NCBI RefSeq assembly: GCF_002483315.1
Contig: NZ_DLHR01000019.1
Span: 1-64,000, forward strand
Direction: 5' to 3'
DNA: 64,000 nt
DNA from: Flavobacterium sp. UBA7663
GTDB taxonomy: Bacteria > Bacteroidota > Bacteroidia > Flavobacteriales > Flavobacteriaceae
Below, piece after piece: positions 9,653 through 19,074 of this stretch. Position 1 is the stretch's first letter. Every line of letters starts with the position of its first letter. Both the position numbers and the translations under genes were made by a program. The notes under the pieces were generated by a model that saw only the letters and a program-made list of their open reading frames with translations, was not told where the DNA came from and searched no databases.

Positions 9653-10183
9653 ATGAAAAAAATAATTTTGACATTCCTTTTGTTAACCTCAATAGCGTCA
9701 TTTTCACAAGAAGAAGCTAAAGAGCGCTTCTTATTTGAAAGAAAACTAAATCTAGCTACTAAAAATGATTCTATTTCCAAGCACATAAAAAATATTGAAG
9801 AAATTTCGATTCCTGCAGATATTGATTCTTTGTCATCTGACTCAAAATGGGAGCTTTTATATTTGCACCAAACAGGATGGCAAGAATCAATGCCAAATAA
9901 TCCTCATAAAATAAATAATTTGTACATCGGAAAACGAAACAATGTCGTTACTGGTAAAGATATAAAAGACTTTTTTCAATCAATCGGTCAAAAAGAAATT
10001 GTATTTAATGAACTCCCGTCTGAATTATCTTACATGAATAGAGGGGCTCCTTTAAATGGAAAATTCACAATTATATTTCTAAAAAACAATCACATTACTT
10101 TACAATACATTCACAGTTATCCTAACGGAAATCAATCGAGTTGGTTTAGAAAAACAAATTATTATTTAAAAAGAATTAACTAA
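9653..10183 (+). CDS. Exported protein of unknown function
   Basis: Protein of 176 residues with a clear signal peptide (about 1-18, ending SFS-QEE). The mature part is mixed alpha/beta with many Asn/Lys and no motif I recognise. There is no lipobox cysteine and no T9SS tail, so a periplasmic location is likely. It is 12 bases upstream of the DUF4139 gene and probably shares its transcript. Confidence 0.7.
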   Translation: MKKIILTFLLLTSIASFSQEEAKERFLFERKLNLATKNDSISKHIKNIEEISIPADIDSLSSDSKWELLYLHQTGWQESMPNNPHKINNLYIGKRNNVVTGKDIKDFFQSIGQKEIVFNELPSELSYMNRGAPLNGKFTIIFLKNNHITLQYIHSYPNGNQSSWFRKTNYYLKRIN

Positions 10184-10195
10184 AAACTATATCAA

Positions 10196-11800
10196 ATGAA
10201 AAGAATATTTTCACTATTAATCGTTCTGGTGTCAGCAATCACATTTGCTCAAAAACCAATTTTTACTTCGGCTAAAATTAAAAGCGCCACTATTTATAGT
10301 AATTCTGCTGAATTAAACCACACAGCTTCGGCTACAATTCCTTCTGGAACTAGCGAAATTGTTATTAAAAACGTTGCCGATTTTGTCAATGAAAACACCA
10401 TTCAAATTGGCGCTCCGGCTAATGTAACGGTTTTATCAGTTCAGTTTACACGAAATTTTATTTCGGAATATGAAATTGACGAAAGTAATCCGTTGATTAA
10501 AAGAGTTCGCGATAGTATTATGCTTATCGAAAAAGAAATGGGAAAGATTGCCAACGAAAAAGTTTCCTATTCAAAAACCATTGATTTGTTGGATAAGAAT
10601 CAAAACGTTGCTGGGCAAAACTCGGGTTTGAATGTAACCGAATTAATCAAACTAGTAGATTATTACAGAGCTAAACGAAACGAGTTGAGTAATTTGGTAG
10701 ATACGTTAATCGAGAAAGAAAACAAGTTAAAAGACAAACTTTCAAAATTGAATTCAAAACTAGAACTCAACACTCAAAAACAAGAAAAATCTTCGCAAGG
10801 AAAATTGGTTTTACAAGTCATGACCGATGTTGCAAGTTCAGTGAATCTTGACATTAATTACATCACAGCAAACGCATCTTGGTCGCCATTTTACGATTTA
10901 CGTGCCGACAATATCAATTCTCCTATCAACTTAATGTACAAAGCAAAAGTGGTGCAAAACACAGGAATAGATTGGAAAAAAGTAAAACTAACACTTTCAA
11001 GCGGTAATCCAAATCAAAACAACACGGCTCCTATTTTACAAGCTTGGTTTTTACGATACGGTTATCCAAGAACATATGGCTATGTAAATGATGATGCTAA
11101 AATGAATGAGGTAGTAGTTACAGGTTATGGCGTTAAAAAAGATGCCGCACCGCAATCATCAATCTCTAACTACACTACAATCAATGAAAACCAATTAAAT
11201 GTTTCTTTTGATATTGATATTCCATATGACATTTTATCCAATGGAAAAGCGCATAGTGTAGCCTTGAAAGATTTAAAATTACCAGCAACTTATAAATATT
11301 ATGCCGTTCCAAAAGTGGAAAAAGAAGCTTTCTTATTAGCTGAAATTAGCGAATATTCTAAATTCAATTTGTTGCCTGGAGAAGCGAATATCATCTTCGA
11401 AGGAATGTATGTAGGCAAAACGATGATTAACCCAAATCAAACTTCAGATACATTGAATTTGAGCATGGGAAGAGATAAAAAAATCGCCATCAAACGGGAA
11501 AAAATCGCAGATAAATCGGGAACAAAATTCTTATCAGGTTATAAAGAGCAAACATTTACTTATGACATAACAGTAAAAAACAACAAAAAAGAAGCAATTG
11601 AATTATTGTTGAAAGATCAATATCCAATTAGTACTGATAAAGAAATTACCATAGAATTGTTAGACAACGGAAAAGCAAAAGTAAACGTAGAAACTGGAAT
11701 TCTAACTTGGGATGTAAAACTTAGCGCTGGAGAAACAAAAAAATACAGAATCAGTTATAAAGTCAAATATCCAAAGGATAAGTTTATAGATAATTTATAA
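10196..11800 (+). CDS. DUF4139 (MuiA-like) exported protein
   Basis: Protein of 534 residues: signal peptide (about 1-18), N-terminal DUF4140-like beta domain (about 25-130), a coiled-coil segment (about 105-200), then the DUF4139 beta-rich domain (about 205-530) with the family hallmark ITANASWSPFYDLRAD. Mucoidy-inhibitor-like proteins of this family have no established biochemical function. Near residues 303-311 lies NEVVVTGYG, which resembles the junction to the plug of SusC-type TonB receptors and is probably a remnant of an inserted carboxypeptidase-regulatory-like domain. A strong terminator follows at 11819. Confidence 0.88.
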   Translation: MKRIFSLLIVLVSAITFAQKPIFTSAKIKSATIYSNSAELNHTASATIPSGTSEIVIKNVADFVNENTIQIGAPANVTVLSVQFTRNFISEYEIDESNPLIKRVRDSIMLIEKEMGKIANEKVSYSKTIDLLDKNQNVAGQNSGLNVTELIKLVDYYRAKRNELSNLVDTLIEKENKLKDKLSKLNSKLELNTQKQEKSSQGKLVLQVMTDVASSVNLDINYITANASWSPFYDLRADNINSPINLMYKAKVVQNTGIDWKKVKLTLSSGNPNQNNTAPILQAWFLRYGYPRTYGYVNDDAKMNEVVVTGYGVKKDAAPQSSISNYTTINENQLNVSFDIDIPYDILSNGKAHSVALKDLKLPATYKYYAVPKVEKEAFLLAEISEYSKFNLLPGEANIIFEGMYVGKTMINPNQTSDTLNLSMGRDKKIAIKREKIADKSGTKFLSGYKEQTFTYDITVKNNKKEAIELLLKDQYPISTDKEITIELLDNGKAKVNVETGILTWDVKLSAGETKKYRISYKVKYPKDKFIDNL

Positions 11801-11818
11801 TAACTAACCCTAGTGAAT

Positions 11819-11856
11819 AAAAGCGTAAAGAGTGTAAAAATTCTTTGCGCTTTTTT
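11819..11856 (+). terminator. Rho-independent terminator after the DUF4139 gene
   Basis: AAAGCGTAAAGA at 11820-11831 pairs with TCTTTGCGCTTT at 11842-11853 (one G-U pair), followed by an uninterrupted T run to 11856. It lies 19 bases after the stop codon. Confidence 0.85.
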
Positions 11857-11905
11857 ATTTTCAAATGTAAATCACTGAAAATGAATTAGTTTTAAAAATA
11901 TTTCT

Positions 11906-11913
11906 TAAATTTA
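11906..11913 (+). promoter_or_regulatory. Putative promoter -7 box of the sugar dehydrogenase gene
   Basis: TAAATTTA differs from TAnnTTTG at the last base and lies 21 bases before the ATG at 11934. No good -33 TTG is seen. Confidence 0.3.
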
Positions 11914-11933
11914 GGAAATCAAAACTACTAATT

Positions 11934-13310
11934 ATGAAAACAATCCTACTTTTGAGTTTAATGATGATATCATTTTTTGGACAGTCACAAACCATCACTT
12001 TACAGTCATTTGCAACTGGTTTTGATAGCCCAGTTGAAATTACAAACGCTGGAGATTCACGCTTATTTGTAGTACAAAAAGGCGGATTAATTAGAATATT
12101 AAATGCTAATGGAACAATAAATACAACTCCATTTATGAATTTATCTTCCATCATAACCACTAATGGAGAACGCGGATTATTAGGCTTAGCCTTTCATCCC
12201 AACTATGGCACAAATGGTTATTTCTTTGTAAACTACACTAATCTTTCAGGAAATACAGTTATTGCAAGATATACTGTAGATTCAGTAAACCCTGATATTG
12301 CCAATACAACTAGCACAATTTTAATGACAATTACACAACCTTATTCCAATCATAATGGCGGAAGCATAAAATTTGGATCTGATGACTATTTATACATTGG
12401 AATGGGAGATGGCGGAAGTTCAGGTGACCCCGAAAATAGAGCCCAAAATATCACTGAAAATTTAGGGAAAATGTTACGCATTGATGTCAATTCAAATGTT
12501 GCCCCTTATTACACAATTCCTCCAACAAATCCATATGTTGGTGTAGCTGGTAACGATGAAATTTGGGCAATAGGATTAAGAAACCCATGGAAATTTTCAT
12601 TCAACAGATTAAATGGCGATTTATGGATTGCCGATGTAGGTCAAGGTGCTATTGAAGAAATTAATAAAATTGCAAACCCATTACCAAACACTGGAATTAA
12701 TTTTGGTTGGAGATGTTATGAAGGAAATTCAACTTACAATACTTCAGGTTGTGCGCCTGCAGGAACAATGACCTTTCCGTTTGCTCAGTATGCACGTTCT
12801 GGAGGAGCTTGTTCAGTAACAGGCGGTTATTTTTATACGGGTTCAACTTATCCCAATTTTCAAAACAAATATTTCTTTACTGATTATTGCGATGACAAAA
12901 TTAGAATGGTTAACAGTGCTGGAGTCATAACAACTACAACTTCATTTTCGGGAAATAACTTTGTAACTTTTGGTGAAGATGTGAATGGCGAATTATATAT
13001 TGCAGGAATTTCATCGGGAACAATTTATAAAATAATAGATTCGTCTTTAAGTAGTTCTGATTTCGAAACTAATGGTTTTTCGTTATTCCCAAATCCTGCC
13101 AAAGAATCATTTACCATAAAAAGTCATCCATCCAATTTGGCAACAAAAATTGATGTATTTGACTTAACTGGAAAATTACTTTTTACTAAAGAAGCAAGCA
13201 CAAATCTTGAAAACACAATTGCGACAACATCTTTATCAAAAGGAATTTACTTAGTTTCTGTAGAAACTACTAATGGAACTAATTATACAACAAAATTAAT
13301 TATTGAATAA
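11934..13310 (+). CDS. PQQ-type sugar dehydrogenase (GSDH family) with T9SS sorting domain
   Basis: Protein of 458 residues: signal peptide (about 1-18), a six-bladed GSDH/sorbosone-dehydrogenase-like beta propeller (about 25-370), and a T9SS type A tail (about 385-458, LFPNPAKES at its start). Propeller hallmarks include GERGLLGLAFHPNYG, YSNHNGG, GDGGSSGDP and IGLRNPWKFSF, as in soluble aldose dehydrogenases that bind PQQ and calcium. Substrate and actual cofactor loading are not deducible; some homologues are hedgehog-interacting-like proteins. Export is by Sec and then T9SS. Confidence 0.9.
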   Translation: MKTILLLSLMMISFFGQSQTITLQSFATGFDSPVEITNAGDSRLFVVQKGGLIRILNANGTINTTPFMNLSSIITTNGERGLLGLAFHPNYGTNGYFFVNYTNLSGNTVIARYTVDSVNPDIANTTSTILMTITQPYSNHNGGSIKFGSDDYLYIGMGDGGSSGDPENRAQNITENLGKMLRIDVNSNVAPYYTIPPTNPYVGVAGNDEIWAIGLRNPWKFSFNRLNGDLWIADVGQGAIEEINKIANPLPNTGINFGWRCYEGNSTYNTSGCAPAGTMTFPFAQYARSGGACSVTGGYFYTGSTYPNFQNKYFFTDYCDDKIRMVNSAGVITTTTSFSGNNFVTFGEDVNGELYIAGISSGTIYKIIDSSLSSSDFETNGFSLFPNPAKESFTIKSHPSNLATKIDVFDLTGKLLFTKEASTNLENTIATTSLSKGIYLVSVETTNGTNYTTKLIIE

Positions 13311-13375
13311 TCAGAATTTATTATATTCTTATATTGATAGTTATAGGAAAAATTTCTGTTTAAAAATTTTATAAA

Positions 13376-14059
13376 TTAAATTGTATTTATAAATCGAACT
13401 ATTGAAATTAAATCATTCTCATCATCTAAATCTACTTTATTTAACTTTAAAAAGTTATCAATATTTTCTTGGTTTTCAGAAAATAATTTTAAAAATTCCT
13501 TTTTCTTCTTAGGAATCTCAACAACCCCAATATCAAGTTTAATAAAATAAACGTTTTTATCTTTTCTATAATGAGCTTGTGTTGCTTGCTCATAAGGATT
13601 TGCGGCATCTTTATAAGGAACAAAAGAAATAATTTCTTTAACAAATAAATCTGTTTTTTTGAAATTTGTTTTACGAACTAAATAACCTTTTTCCGATTTT
13701 TTCTTGAAAATATAATCCATGTATTCATAAATTTTATTTCCAGACTTAAAAACAACTATTAAACTATCTTTTTTATTCAATCTAAAAACTTTTCCTTCGT
13801 TCTTATATTCCATCTCATCTTTAACAGCATTGTATCTAATTTCCAATTCTTTATTGTCCAAAAGTGAAACTCTAGCCGTTAAAAAACGATCTTCAAAATA
13901 CTGAGACCCTGCAATATTTGAGTTTTTATCATCTATCTCTGAACCATAATTCCAATTTCTGAGTTTAGAAACATCATCTATAGTTGGAAGAGTTTGTGAA
14001 AACATATTAAGTGAAAAACAAAAAAATAAACTTACAAAAACGCTATATTTTTTCAACAT
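13376..14059 (-). CDS. Exported protein of unknown function
   Basis: Protein of 227 residues with a signal peptide (about 1-21, ending MFSQT). The mature part is lysine-rich and mixed alpha/beta, with no lipobox, T9SS tail or motif I recognise. It is alone on its strand between two genes of other operons. A TATTTTTG box at 14092-14085 could be its promoter, but the region is too A/T-rich to be sure. Confidence 0.65.
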   Translation of the reverse strand: MLKKYSVFVSLFFCFSLNMFSQTLPTIDDVSKLRNWNYGSEIDDKNSNIAGSQYFEDRFLTARVSLLDNKELEIRYNAVKDEMEYKNEGKVFRLNKKDSLIVVFKSGNKIYEYMDYIFKKKSEKGYLVRKTNFKKTDLFVKEIISFVPYKDAANPYEQATQAHYRKDKNVYFIKLDIGVVEIPKKKKEFLKLFSENQENIDNFLKLNKVDLDDENDLISIVRFINTI

Positions 14060-14132
14060 TGTATAATTTTTATAATTAAAAAAACAAAAATATTTAAAAA
14101 AACTGGTTTCACTAAATAAAATTTGTTAATTT

Positions 14133-15173
14133 TTAAGGTGCCGGATTTGGAATTAATTCCTGAATTTTTTCAATTTCAGCCACAATTTTGTCTGATAAAA
14201 CAGTCTCGAAAGCTTGAATGTTTTCTTGCAATTGTTCCATAGTTGTAGCACCAATAATAGTTGAAGTCACAAATTTTTGACGATGTACAAAAGCAATCGC
14301 CATTTGCGTTAACGTTAAACCGTTAGCTTCTGCTAATTCTTTGTATAGTTTGGTTGCTTTAAAGCAGTTTTCATTGGTATAACGAACGAAATTAGGAAAC
14401 AATTTCATACGAGAATTCTCAGGATAACCATTCAAATATTTCCCAGATAAAAATCCAAAACCTAAAGGGGAATACGCTAATAACCCAACATTTTCACGCA
14501 TTCCTATTTCCGATAAACCAACTTCATACAATCGATTTAATAGAGAAAATGGATTTTGTATGGTTGCAATTCTTGGTAAACCATGTTTTTCACTTTCCAT
14601 TAAAAAACGCATTACTCCCCACGGATTTTCATTTGAAAGTCCAATATGTTTGATTTTCCCTTCTTTGATTAATCCGTCGTAAACCGTTAACACATCAAAA
14701 ATATTGTCTTGCCATTTTGGGTCTAATTCCTGAACACCACGTTTTTGAAACATGTTCATTATGCGTTCTGGCCAATGCATTTGATATAAATCAATGTAAT
14801 CCGTTTGAAGGTTTTTTAAACTCAAATCTACCGCTTCGTGAATACTTTTTTTCGAAAAATCCAACGGTTGACGAATGTATTCCATTCCGCGATTAGGTCC
14901 CGCAATTTTAGTGGCTAAAACCAGTTTTTCGCGTTCTGAAGCACCTATATTCTTTATCCAAGTTCCGATGTGACGTTCTGTACTTCCAAAAATTTGAGCG
15001 TTTCCGCCAATAGGATACATTTCGGCAGTATCAATAAAATTAATTCCTTTTTCAATGGCATAATCCAATTGACTGTGCGATTCACTTTCGGTATTTTGAT
15101 TCCCAAAAGTCATTGTTCCTAAGCAAATTTTACTGACTTTTAGTTGGGTATTTGGTAGTGTCGTATAGTTCAT
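14133..15173 (-). CDS. Aldo/keto reductase, Tas-like
   Basis: NADP(H)-dependent oxidoreductase of about 346 residues with a TIM-barrel fold. Sequence features match E. coli Tas along the whole length: LGTMTFGNQNTE, the catalytic Tyr in DTAEMYP, the Lys in ATKIAG, the His in QMHWPE, TIQNPFSLLNR, LLAYSPLGFGFLSGKYLNG and IGATTMEQL. The natural substrate is unknown. An in-frame ATG at 15185 would add four residues; I prefer 15173 because the TAACTTTG box at 15204-15197 would leave almost no leader for 15185 and homologues begin near M-N-Y. Confidence 0.9.
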   Translation of the reverse strand: MNYTTLPNTQLKVSKICLGTMTFGNQNTESESHSQLDYAIEKGINFIDTAEMYPIGGNAQIFGSTERHIGTWIKNIGASEREKLVLATKIAGPNRGMEYIRQPLDFSKKSIHEAVDLSLKNLQTDYIDLYQMHWPERIMNMFQKRGVQELDPKWQDNIFDVLTVYDGLIKEGKIKHIGLSNENPWGVMRFLMESEKHGLPRIATIQNPFSLLNRLYEVGLSEIGMRENVGLLAYSPLGFGFLSGKYLNGYPENSRMKLFPNFVRYTNENCFKATKLYKELAEANGLTLTQMAIAFVHRQKFVTSTIIGATTMEQLQENIQAFETVLSDKIVAEIEKIQELIPNPAP

Positions 15174-15196
15174 TTTCAATTTCAAAATTTAAAATC

Positions 15197-15204
15197 CAAA
15201 GTTA
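15197..15204 (-). promoter_or_regulatory. Putative -7 box of the aldo/keto reductase gene
   Basis: TAACTTTG on the minus strand fits TAnnTTTG, 24 bases before the chosen ATG. No TTG is seen at the expected spacing. Confidence 0.4.
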
Positions 15205-15221
15205 CAAAGTTTAAACCAAAG

Positions 15222-15254
15222 AAAAAGGCTTGAATTTTGAACTCAAGCCTTTTT
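15222..15254 (-). terminator. Terminator after the OmpA-family gene
   Basis: A perfect 12-base stem (AAAAAGGCTTGA / TCAAGCCTTTTT) with a 9-base loop lies 19 bases past the OmpA-family stop codon. It has T runs on both strands, so it could work in both directions. Confidence 0.88.
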
Positions 15255-15273
15255 ATCAATCTTTTATGAAATG

Positions 15274-16239
15274 TTATAGTTCATTCAACATTTTAGAAAT
15301 TTCATCTAACTTAGGTGTTAAGATGATTTCGATTCTTCTGTTTTTTGCTTTTCCTTCTGCGGTTTCATTACTCATTAAAGGTGCATATTCTCCACGGCCA
15401 GCAGCAGTTAAATTGCGCTTGTCAATAGCTTTGTTTTGTGATAAAATGTTTACAATAGCTGTGGCACGTTTTGTAGATAAATCCCAGTTATTTTCAACTC
15501 CACCACCAATAGTTCCTGTGATTTTATCATCATCTGTATGTCCTTCAATTAATACAGAAATGTCTGGATTATCTCCTAAAACTTTACCAACTAAATCCAC
15601 GGCTTTTTTTCCTTCAGCACCCACTGTCCAACTTCCCGATTCGAAAAGTAACTTGTTTTCCATCGAAACATAAATTTTTCCATTTCTATTTTCAATAGTT
15701 AAACCTTTACCTTCAAACGCCTTTAACGATTTTGATAAAGTTTCTTTCAATTTTTTCAGAGCCGCTTCTTTGTCTGCCATCATTTTTTCTAGTTCAGCCA
15801 AACGAGTTGAAGAAGCTTCTAAATCTTTTTTCAGTTTATTCAATCGATCTTGCTCTGCAGTTAACGCTTTTTGTTTGGCTTCTAACTCAGCTAACAATTG
15901 TCTATTTTTATTAATATTTGCTTCTAAAGCATCATTGCTGTCTTTTTCAAGCGCAGCATAAGACGCTTTCAAATTGTCTAAATTCTTTTTCGTAGCAGCA
16001 TAATCTGATGCTAATTTATCGCGTTCCGCTTTGGTTTTATCTAATTCCGTTTGTAAATTGTTTTTATCTAATTCTAACTGATTTTTATCTGTTTTTAACA
16101 ATCCGTTTTCATCTGATAAAGCGTTGTGTTCTTTCTTTAAATCGGCATATTTGTTTTCTAAATCTTGGTAGATTTTTTTAGAAACACATGAAGTAGTTAA
16201 ACTTAAAACTACGCAAGCAAGGGCAATTTTTCTAATCAT
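15274..16239 (-). CDS. OmpA-family lipoprotein with long coiled coil
   Basis: Protein of 321 residues. A lipoprotein signal with Cys18 (LTTSC) is followed by a long Lys/Glu/Leu coiled coil (about 25-185) and a C-terminal OmpA peptidoglycan-binding domain (about 195-315) with IEGHTDDD and NWDLSTKRA. It is probably anchored in the outer membrane and binds the cell wall through the OmpA domain, with the coiled coil as a spacer across the periplasm. Its own terminator follows at 15222. The architecture is clear; a more exact role is not. Confidence 0.93.
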   Translation of the reverse strand: MIRKIALACVVLSLTTSCVSKKIYQDLENKYADLKKEHNALSDENGLLKTDKNQLELDKNNLQTELDKTKAERDKLASDYAATKKNLDNLKASYAALEKDSNDALEANINKNRQLLAELEAKQKALTAEQDRLNKLKKDLEASSTRLAELEKMMADKEAALKKLKETLSKSLKAFEGKGLTIENRNGKIYVSMENKLLFESGSWTVGAEGKKAVDLVGKVLGDNPDISVLIEGHTDDDKITGTIGGGVENNWDLSTKRATAIVNILSQNKAIDKRNLTAAGRGEYAPLMSNETAEGKAKNRRIEIILTPKLDEISKMLNEL

Positions 16240-16325
16240 TTTGTTTTTTGTTTTTATAATTGATTTTCAAATTTCAGGTTTGTGTTTTGAAGTTGATATT
16301 TGAATTTGAACTTGTAATTGAACTT

Positions 16326-17087
16326 TTATTTAATTTCTACTAAAACTGGGCAATGGTCGGAATGTTTGGCTTCGGGCAAAATTAATGCTCTTTGAATTTT
16401 ATCTTTCAAAGGTTCGGCTGCCAAACAATAATCGATTCTCCAGCCTTTATTATTATTTCGAGCATTGGCTCTGTAACTCCACCAACTGTAATTGTGTGGT
16501 TCTTTGTTTAAATGACGAAAAGTATCTACAAATCCACTTTTCATAAAACCATCTAACCAAGCGCGCTCTTCCGGTAAAAAACCAGAAATTTTAGCATTTC
16601 TAATTGGATCATGAATATCAATTGCTTCATGACAAATGTTATAATCACCACAAATCACCAAGTTTGGAATTTCTTTCTTTAACTCATTGATATAATTTTG
16701 AAAATCGTCCATGAACATGAACTTATGATCTAATCTATCAATATTTGTGCCAGATGGAAGATACAAACTCATTACAGATAAGTCTTCAAAATCCAAACGC
16801 AAATTTCTTCCTTCAAAATCCATGTGTTGGATTCCTGTTCCGAAAACCACCTTTTTAGGTTCGATTTTTGACAAAATAGCTACACCACTATACCCTTTTT
16901 TCTCCGCTGGAAAATAATATTGATACGGATAACCTGCTGCTTCAATTTCTAATTTTGGGATTTGGTCTTCTGTAGCTTTAATTTCTTGAAGACAAATAAC
17001 ATCGGGATTTGCTTGTTGCAACCATTCTAAAAAACCTTTGGTTATAGCTGCTCGAATTCCGTTAACGTTGTATGATATGATTTTCAT
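16326..17087 (-). CDS. xth: Exodeoxyribonuclease III (AP endonuclease)
   Basis: Mg2+-dependent EEP-fold enzyme of 253 residues that cuts DNA at abasic sites and trims 3' ends in base-excision repair. Motifs in order: SYNVNGIRAA (start), CLQEIKA with the metal-binding Glu, GDYNICHEAIDIHDP in the middle, and SDHCPVLVEI at the end with the catalytic Asp-His pair. The length is typical of the family. A TATATTTG box precedes it at 17115-17108. Confidence 0.96.
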   Translation of the reverse strand: MKIISYNVNGIRAAITKGFLEWLQQANPDVICLQEIKATEDQIPKLEIEAAGYPYQYYFPAEKKGYSGVAILSKIEPKKVVFGTGIQHMDFEGRNLRLDFEDLSVMSLYLPSGTNIDRLDHKFMFMDDFQNYINELKKEIPNLVICGDYNICHEAIDIHDPIRNAKISGFLPEERAWLDGFMKSGFVDTFRHLNKEPHNYSWWSYRANARNNNKGWRIDYCLAAEPLKDKIQRALILPEAKHSDHCPVLVEIK

Positions 17088-17107
17088 TTACTACTATAGC
17101 TTTTGAC

Positions 17108-17115
17108 CAAATATA
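17108..17115 (-). promoter_or_regulatory. Putative xth promoter -7 box
   Basis: TATATTTG on the minus strand matches TAnnTTTG, 21 bases before the xth ATG. A -33 TTG is not evident. Confidence 0.45.
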
Positions 17116-17249
17116 AGAAAAAGGTTTTTAAAAATAAAGATTAGATTTCATCGATTTCATAATTCACTAACTATCAAGCTACTAAAAAATATAACAAAAT
17201 AGCCTTTTTTATTACCAAATGAAAAGTGCTGAAAATTCATCAAAATTCT

Positions 17250-17257
17250 TATCTTTG
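17250..17257 (+). promoter_or_regulatory. Putative olsF promoter -7 box
   Basis: TATCTTTG matches TAnnTTTG and lies 27 bases before the ATG at 17284. No TTG is seen at the proper distance upstream. Confidence 0.45.
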
Positions 17258-17283
17258 TTTCTTGCTCAATAAACAAATTATAA

Positions 17284-19074
17284 ATGGGTTTAGTTACTGC
17301 TAAAGAAGTTGCAAAGGCAATTAATGCCGACAAATATGGCGTTTTCGGGACTTTCTCGGGCTGGTTGCTCATGAAAGTGCTTAAGATTTCTTCGCTGAAC
17401 AAAATTTATGACCGAAACAAACATTTGAGTGAATTGGAATTTTTGAATGCTATTTTAGATGAATTCCAAATCAAATTTGAAATCCCAGAAGAAGATTTAA
17501 AACGTTTACCAAAAGACGGCGCTTATATTACGATATCTAATCATCCACTTGGCGGAATTGACGGTATTTTACTTTTGAAATTAATGCTTGAAAGAGAACC
17601 GAATTTCAAAATTATCGCCAACTTTTTATTGCACCGAATTGAACCGATGAAACCGTACATTATGCCGGTTAATCCGTTTGAGAATCATAAAGATGCTAAA
17701 TCGAGTGTGGTAGGAATCAAAGAAACCTTACGTCATTTAAGTGATGGTAAACCTTTAGGAATGTTTCCTGCTGGAGAAGTTTCTACTTATAAAGATGGTA
17801 AGTTAGTCGTAGATAAACCTTGGGAAGAAGGTGCAATCAAAGTCATTCGTAAAGCACAAGTTCCGGTTATTCCTATTTATTTTCATGCTAAGAATAGTAG
17901 ATTGTTTTACTTCTTATCTAAAATAAATGATACACTTAGAACTGCAAAATTACCAAGTGAATTACTAACACAAAAAGATAGAGTAATTAAAGTTCGTATA
18001 GGAAAACCTATTTCGGTAGCAGAACAAAACGAATACCAAGATATTGAAGCGTATGGCGATTTCTTACGTAAGAAAACCTATATGCTTTCGAATGCTTTTG
18101 AAGATGAAAGTAAAATTAATTTGCCAAAATTAAGTCTTCCAAAATCGCCAAAGCAAATTGCGAAACCGGCAAATCATGACCAAATTTTAGAAGAGATGGA
18201 TTTTCTAAAAAAAGGCGATTACCGTTTATTGCAAAGCAAAAATTATGAAGTTTACTTCGTAACTGCAGATAAAATTCCGAATATCTTACACGAAATTGGT
18301 CGTTTAAGAGAAATTACGTTTAGAGAAGTAGGAGAAGGAACGAACGAATCATTGGATTTAGATCCTTACGACAAATATTATCATCATATGTTTTTGTGGG
18401 ATGAAGAAGCGCAATGTATTGCTGGCGCTTATCGAATGGGATTAGGTTCTCATATTTATCCAAAACACGGAATTGACGGCTTTTATTTACATGAATTGTT
18501 CCGTTTTGAACCTGAATTGTATGATATGATGAGCAAATCTATCGAAATGGGTAGAGCGTTCATTATCAAAGAATACCAACAAAAACCAATGCCATTGTTC
18601 TTGTTATGGAAAGGAATCGTTCACACGACTTTACATTATCCTGAACACAAATATTTGATTGGTGGCGTAAGTATTAGCAATCAGTTTTCTGAGTTTTCAA
18701 AATCGTTGATGATTGAATTTATGAAGTCACATTACTACGATCCATACATTGCGCAATATGTGCATCCGAAAAAAGAATTTAAAGTAAAACTGAAAGACGC
18801 TGATAAAGATTTTGTTTTTAACGAAACAGAATCGGACTTAAATAAATTTGATAAGATTATAGATGAACTAGAACCTGGTACTTTACGTTTACCGGTTTTA
18901 ATTAAGAAATACATCAAACAAAACGCAAGAGTGGTTGCATTTAATGTAGACCCACTATTTAATAATGCGGTTGACGGATTAATGTATATTCGAATATCTG
19001 ATATTCCTGAAAGCACCATGAAACCCGTAATGGAAGAGTTTCAAGCGGAATTGGAAAGAAAAGAGAAAGGATAA
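17284..19074 (+). CDS. olsF: Bifunctional ornithine-lipid synthase OlsF (PlsC-like plus GNAT-like)
   Basis: Protein of 596 residues joining two acyltransferase domains. The N-terminal part (about 60-275) is PlsC-like with the active-site motif NHPLGGIDG (H-x5-D rather than the usual H-x4-D) and FPAGEVS. The C-terminal part (about 300-500) is an OlsB/hemolysin-type N-acyltransferase with LREITFREVGEGT and EMGRAFI. Known OlsF proteins from Serratia and Flavobacterium make ornithine lipids alone: the C-terminal domain acylates ornithine and the N-terminal domain adds the second acyl chain. About 95 residues at the end are of unknown role. Its stop codon is inside a terminator hairpin. Confidence 0.88.
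   Translation: MGLVTAKEVAKAINADKYGVFGTFSGWLLMKVLKISSLNKIYDRNKHLSELEFLNAILDEFQIKFEIPEEDLKRLPKDGAYITISNHPLGGIDGILLLKLMLEREPNFKIIANFLLHRIEPMKPYIMPVNPFENHKDAKSSVVGIKETLRHLSDGKPLGMFPAGEVSTYKDGKLVVDKPWEEGAIKVIRKAQVPVIPIYFHAKNSRLFYFLSKINDTLRTAKLPSELLTQKDRVIKVRIGKPISVAEQNEYQDIEAYGDFLRKKTYMLSNAFEDESKINLPKLSLPKSPKQIAKPANHDQILEEMDFLKKGDYRLLQSKNYEVYFVTADKIPNILHEIGRLREITFREVGEGTNESLDLDPYDKYYHHMFLWDEEAQCIAGAYRMGLGSHIYPKHGIDGFYLHELFRFEPELYDMMSKSIEMGRAFIIKEYQQKPMPLFLLWKGIVHTTLHYPEHKYLIGGVSISNQFSEFSKSLMIEFMKSHYYDPYIAQYVHPKKEFKVKLKDADKDFVFNETESDLNKFDKIIDELEPGTLRLPVLIKKYIKQNARVVAFNVDPLFNNAVDGLMYIRISDIPESTMKPVMEEFQAELERKEKG

Noticed and set aside
10196..11800. TonB-dependent receptor (because of VVVTGYG)
   Set aside because: The protein has no plug or beta-barrel and matches DUF4139 over its length.
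16263..16325. TTCAAA-like words between xth and the OmpA-family gene
   Set aside because: The repeats are imperfect and the sequence is A/T-rich; no clear inverted arms, so it may be plain low complexity.
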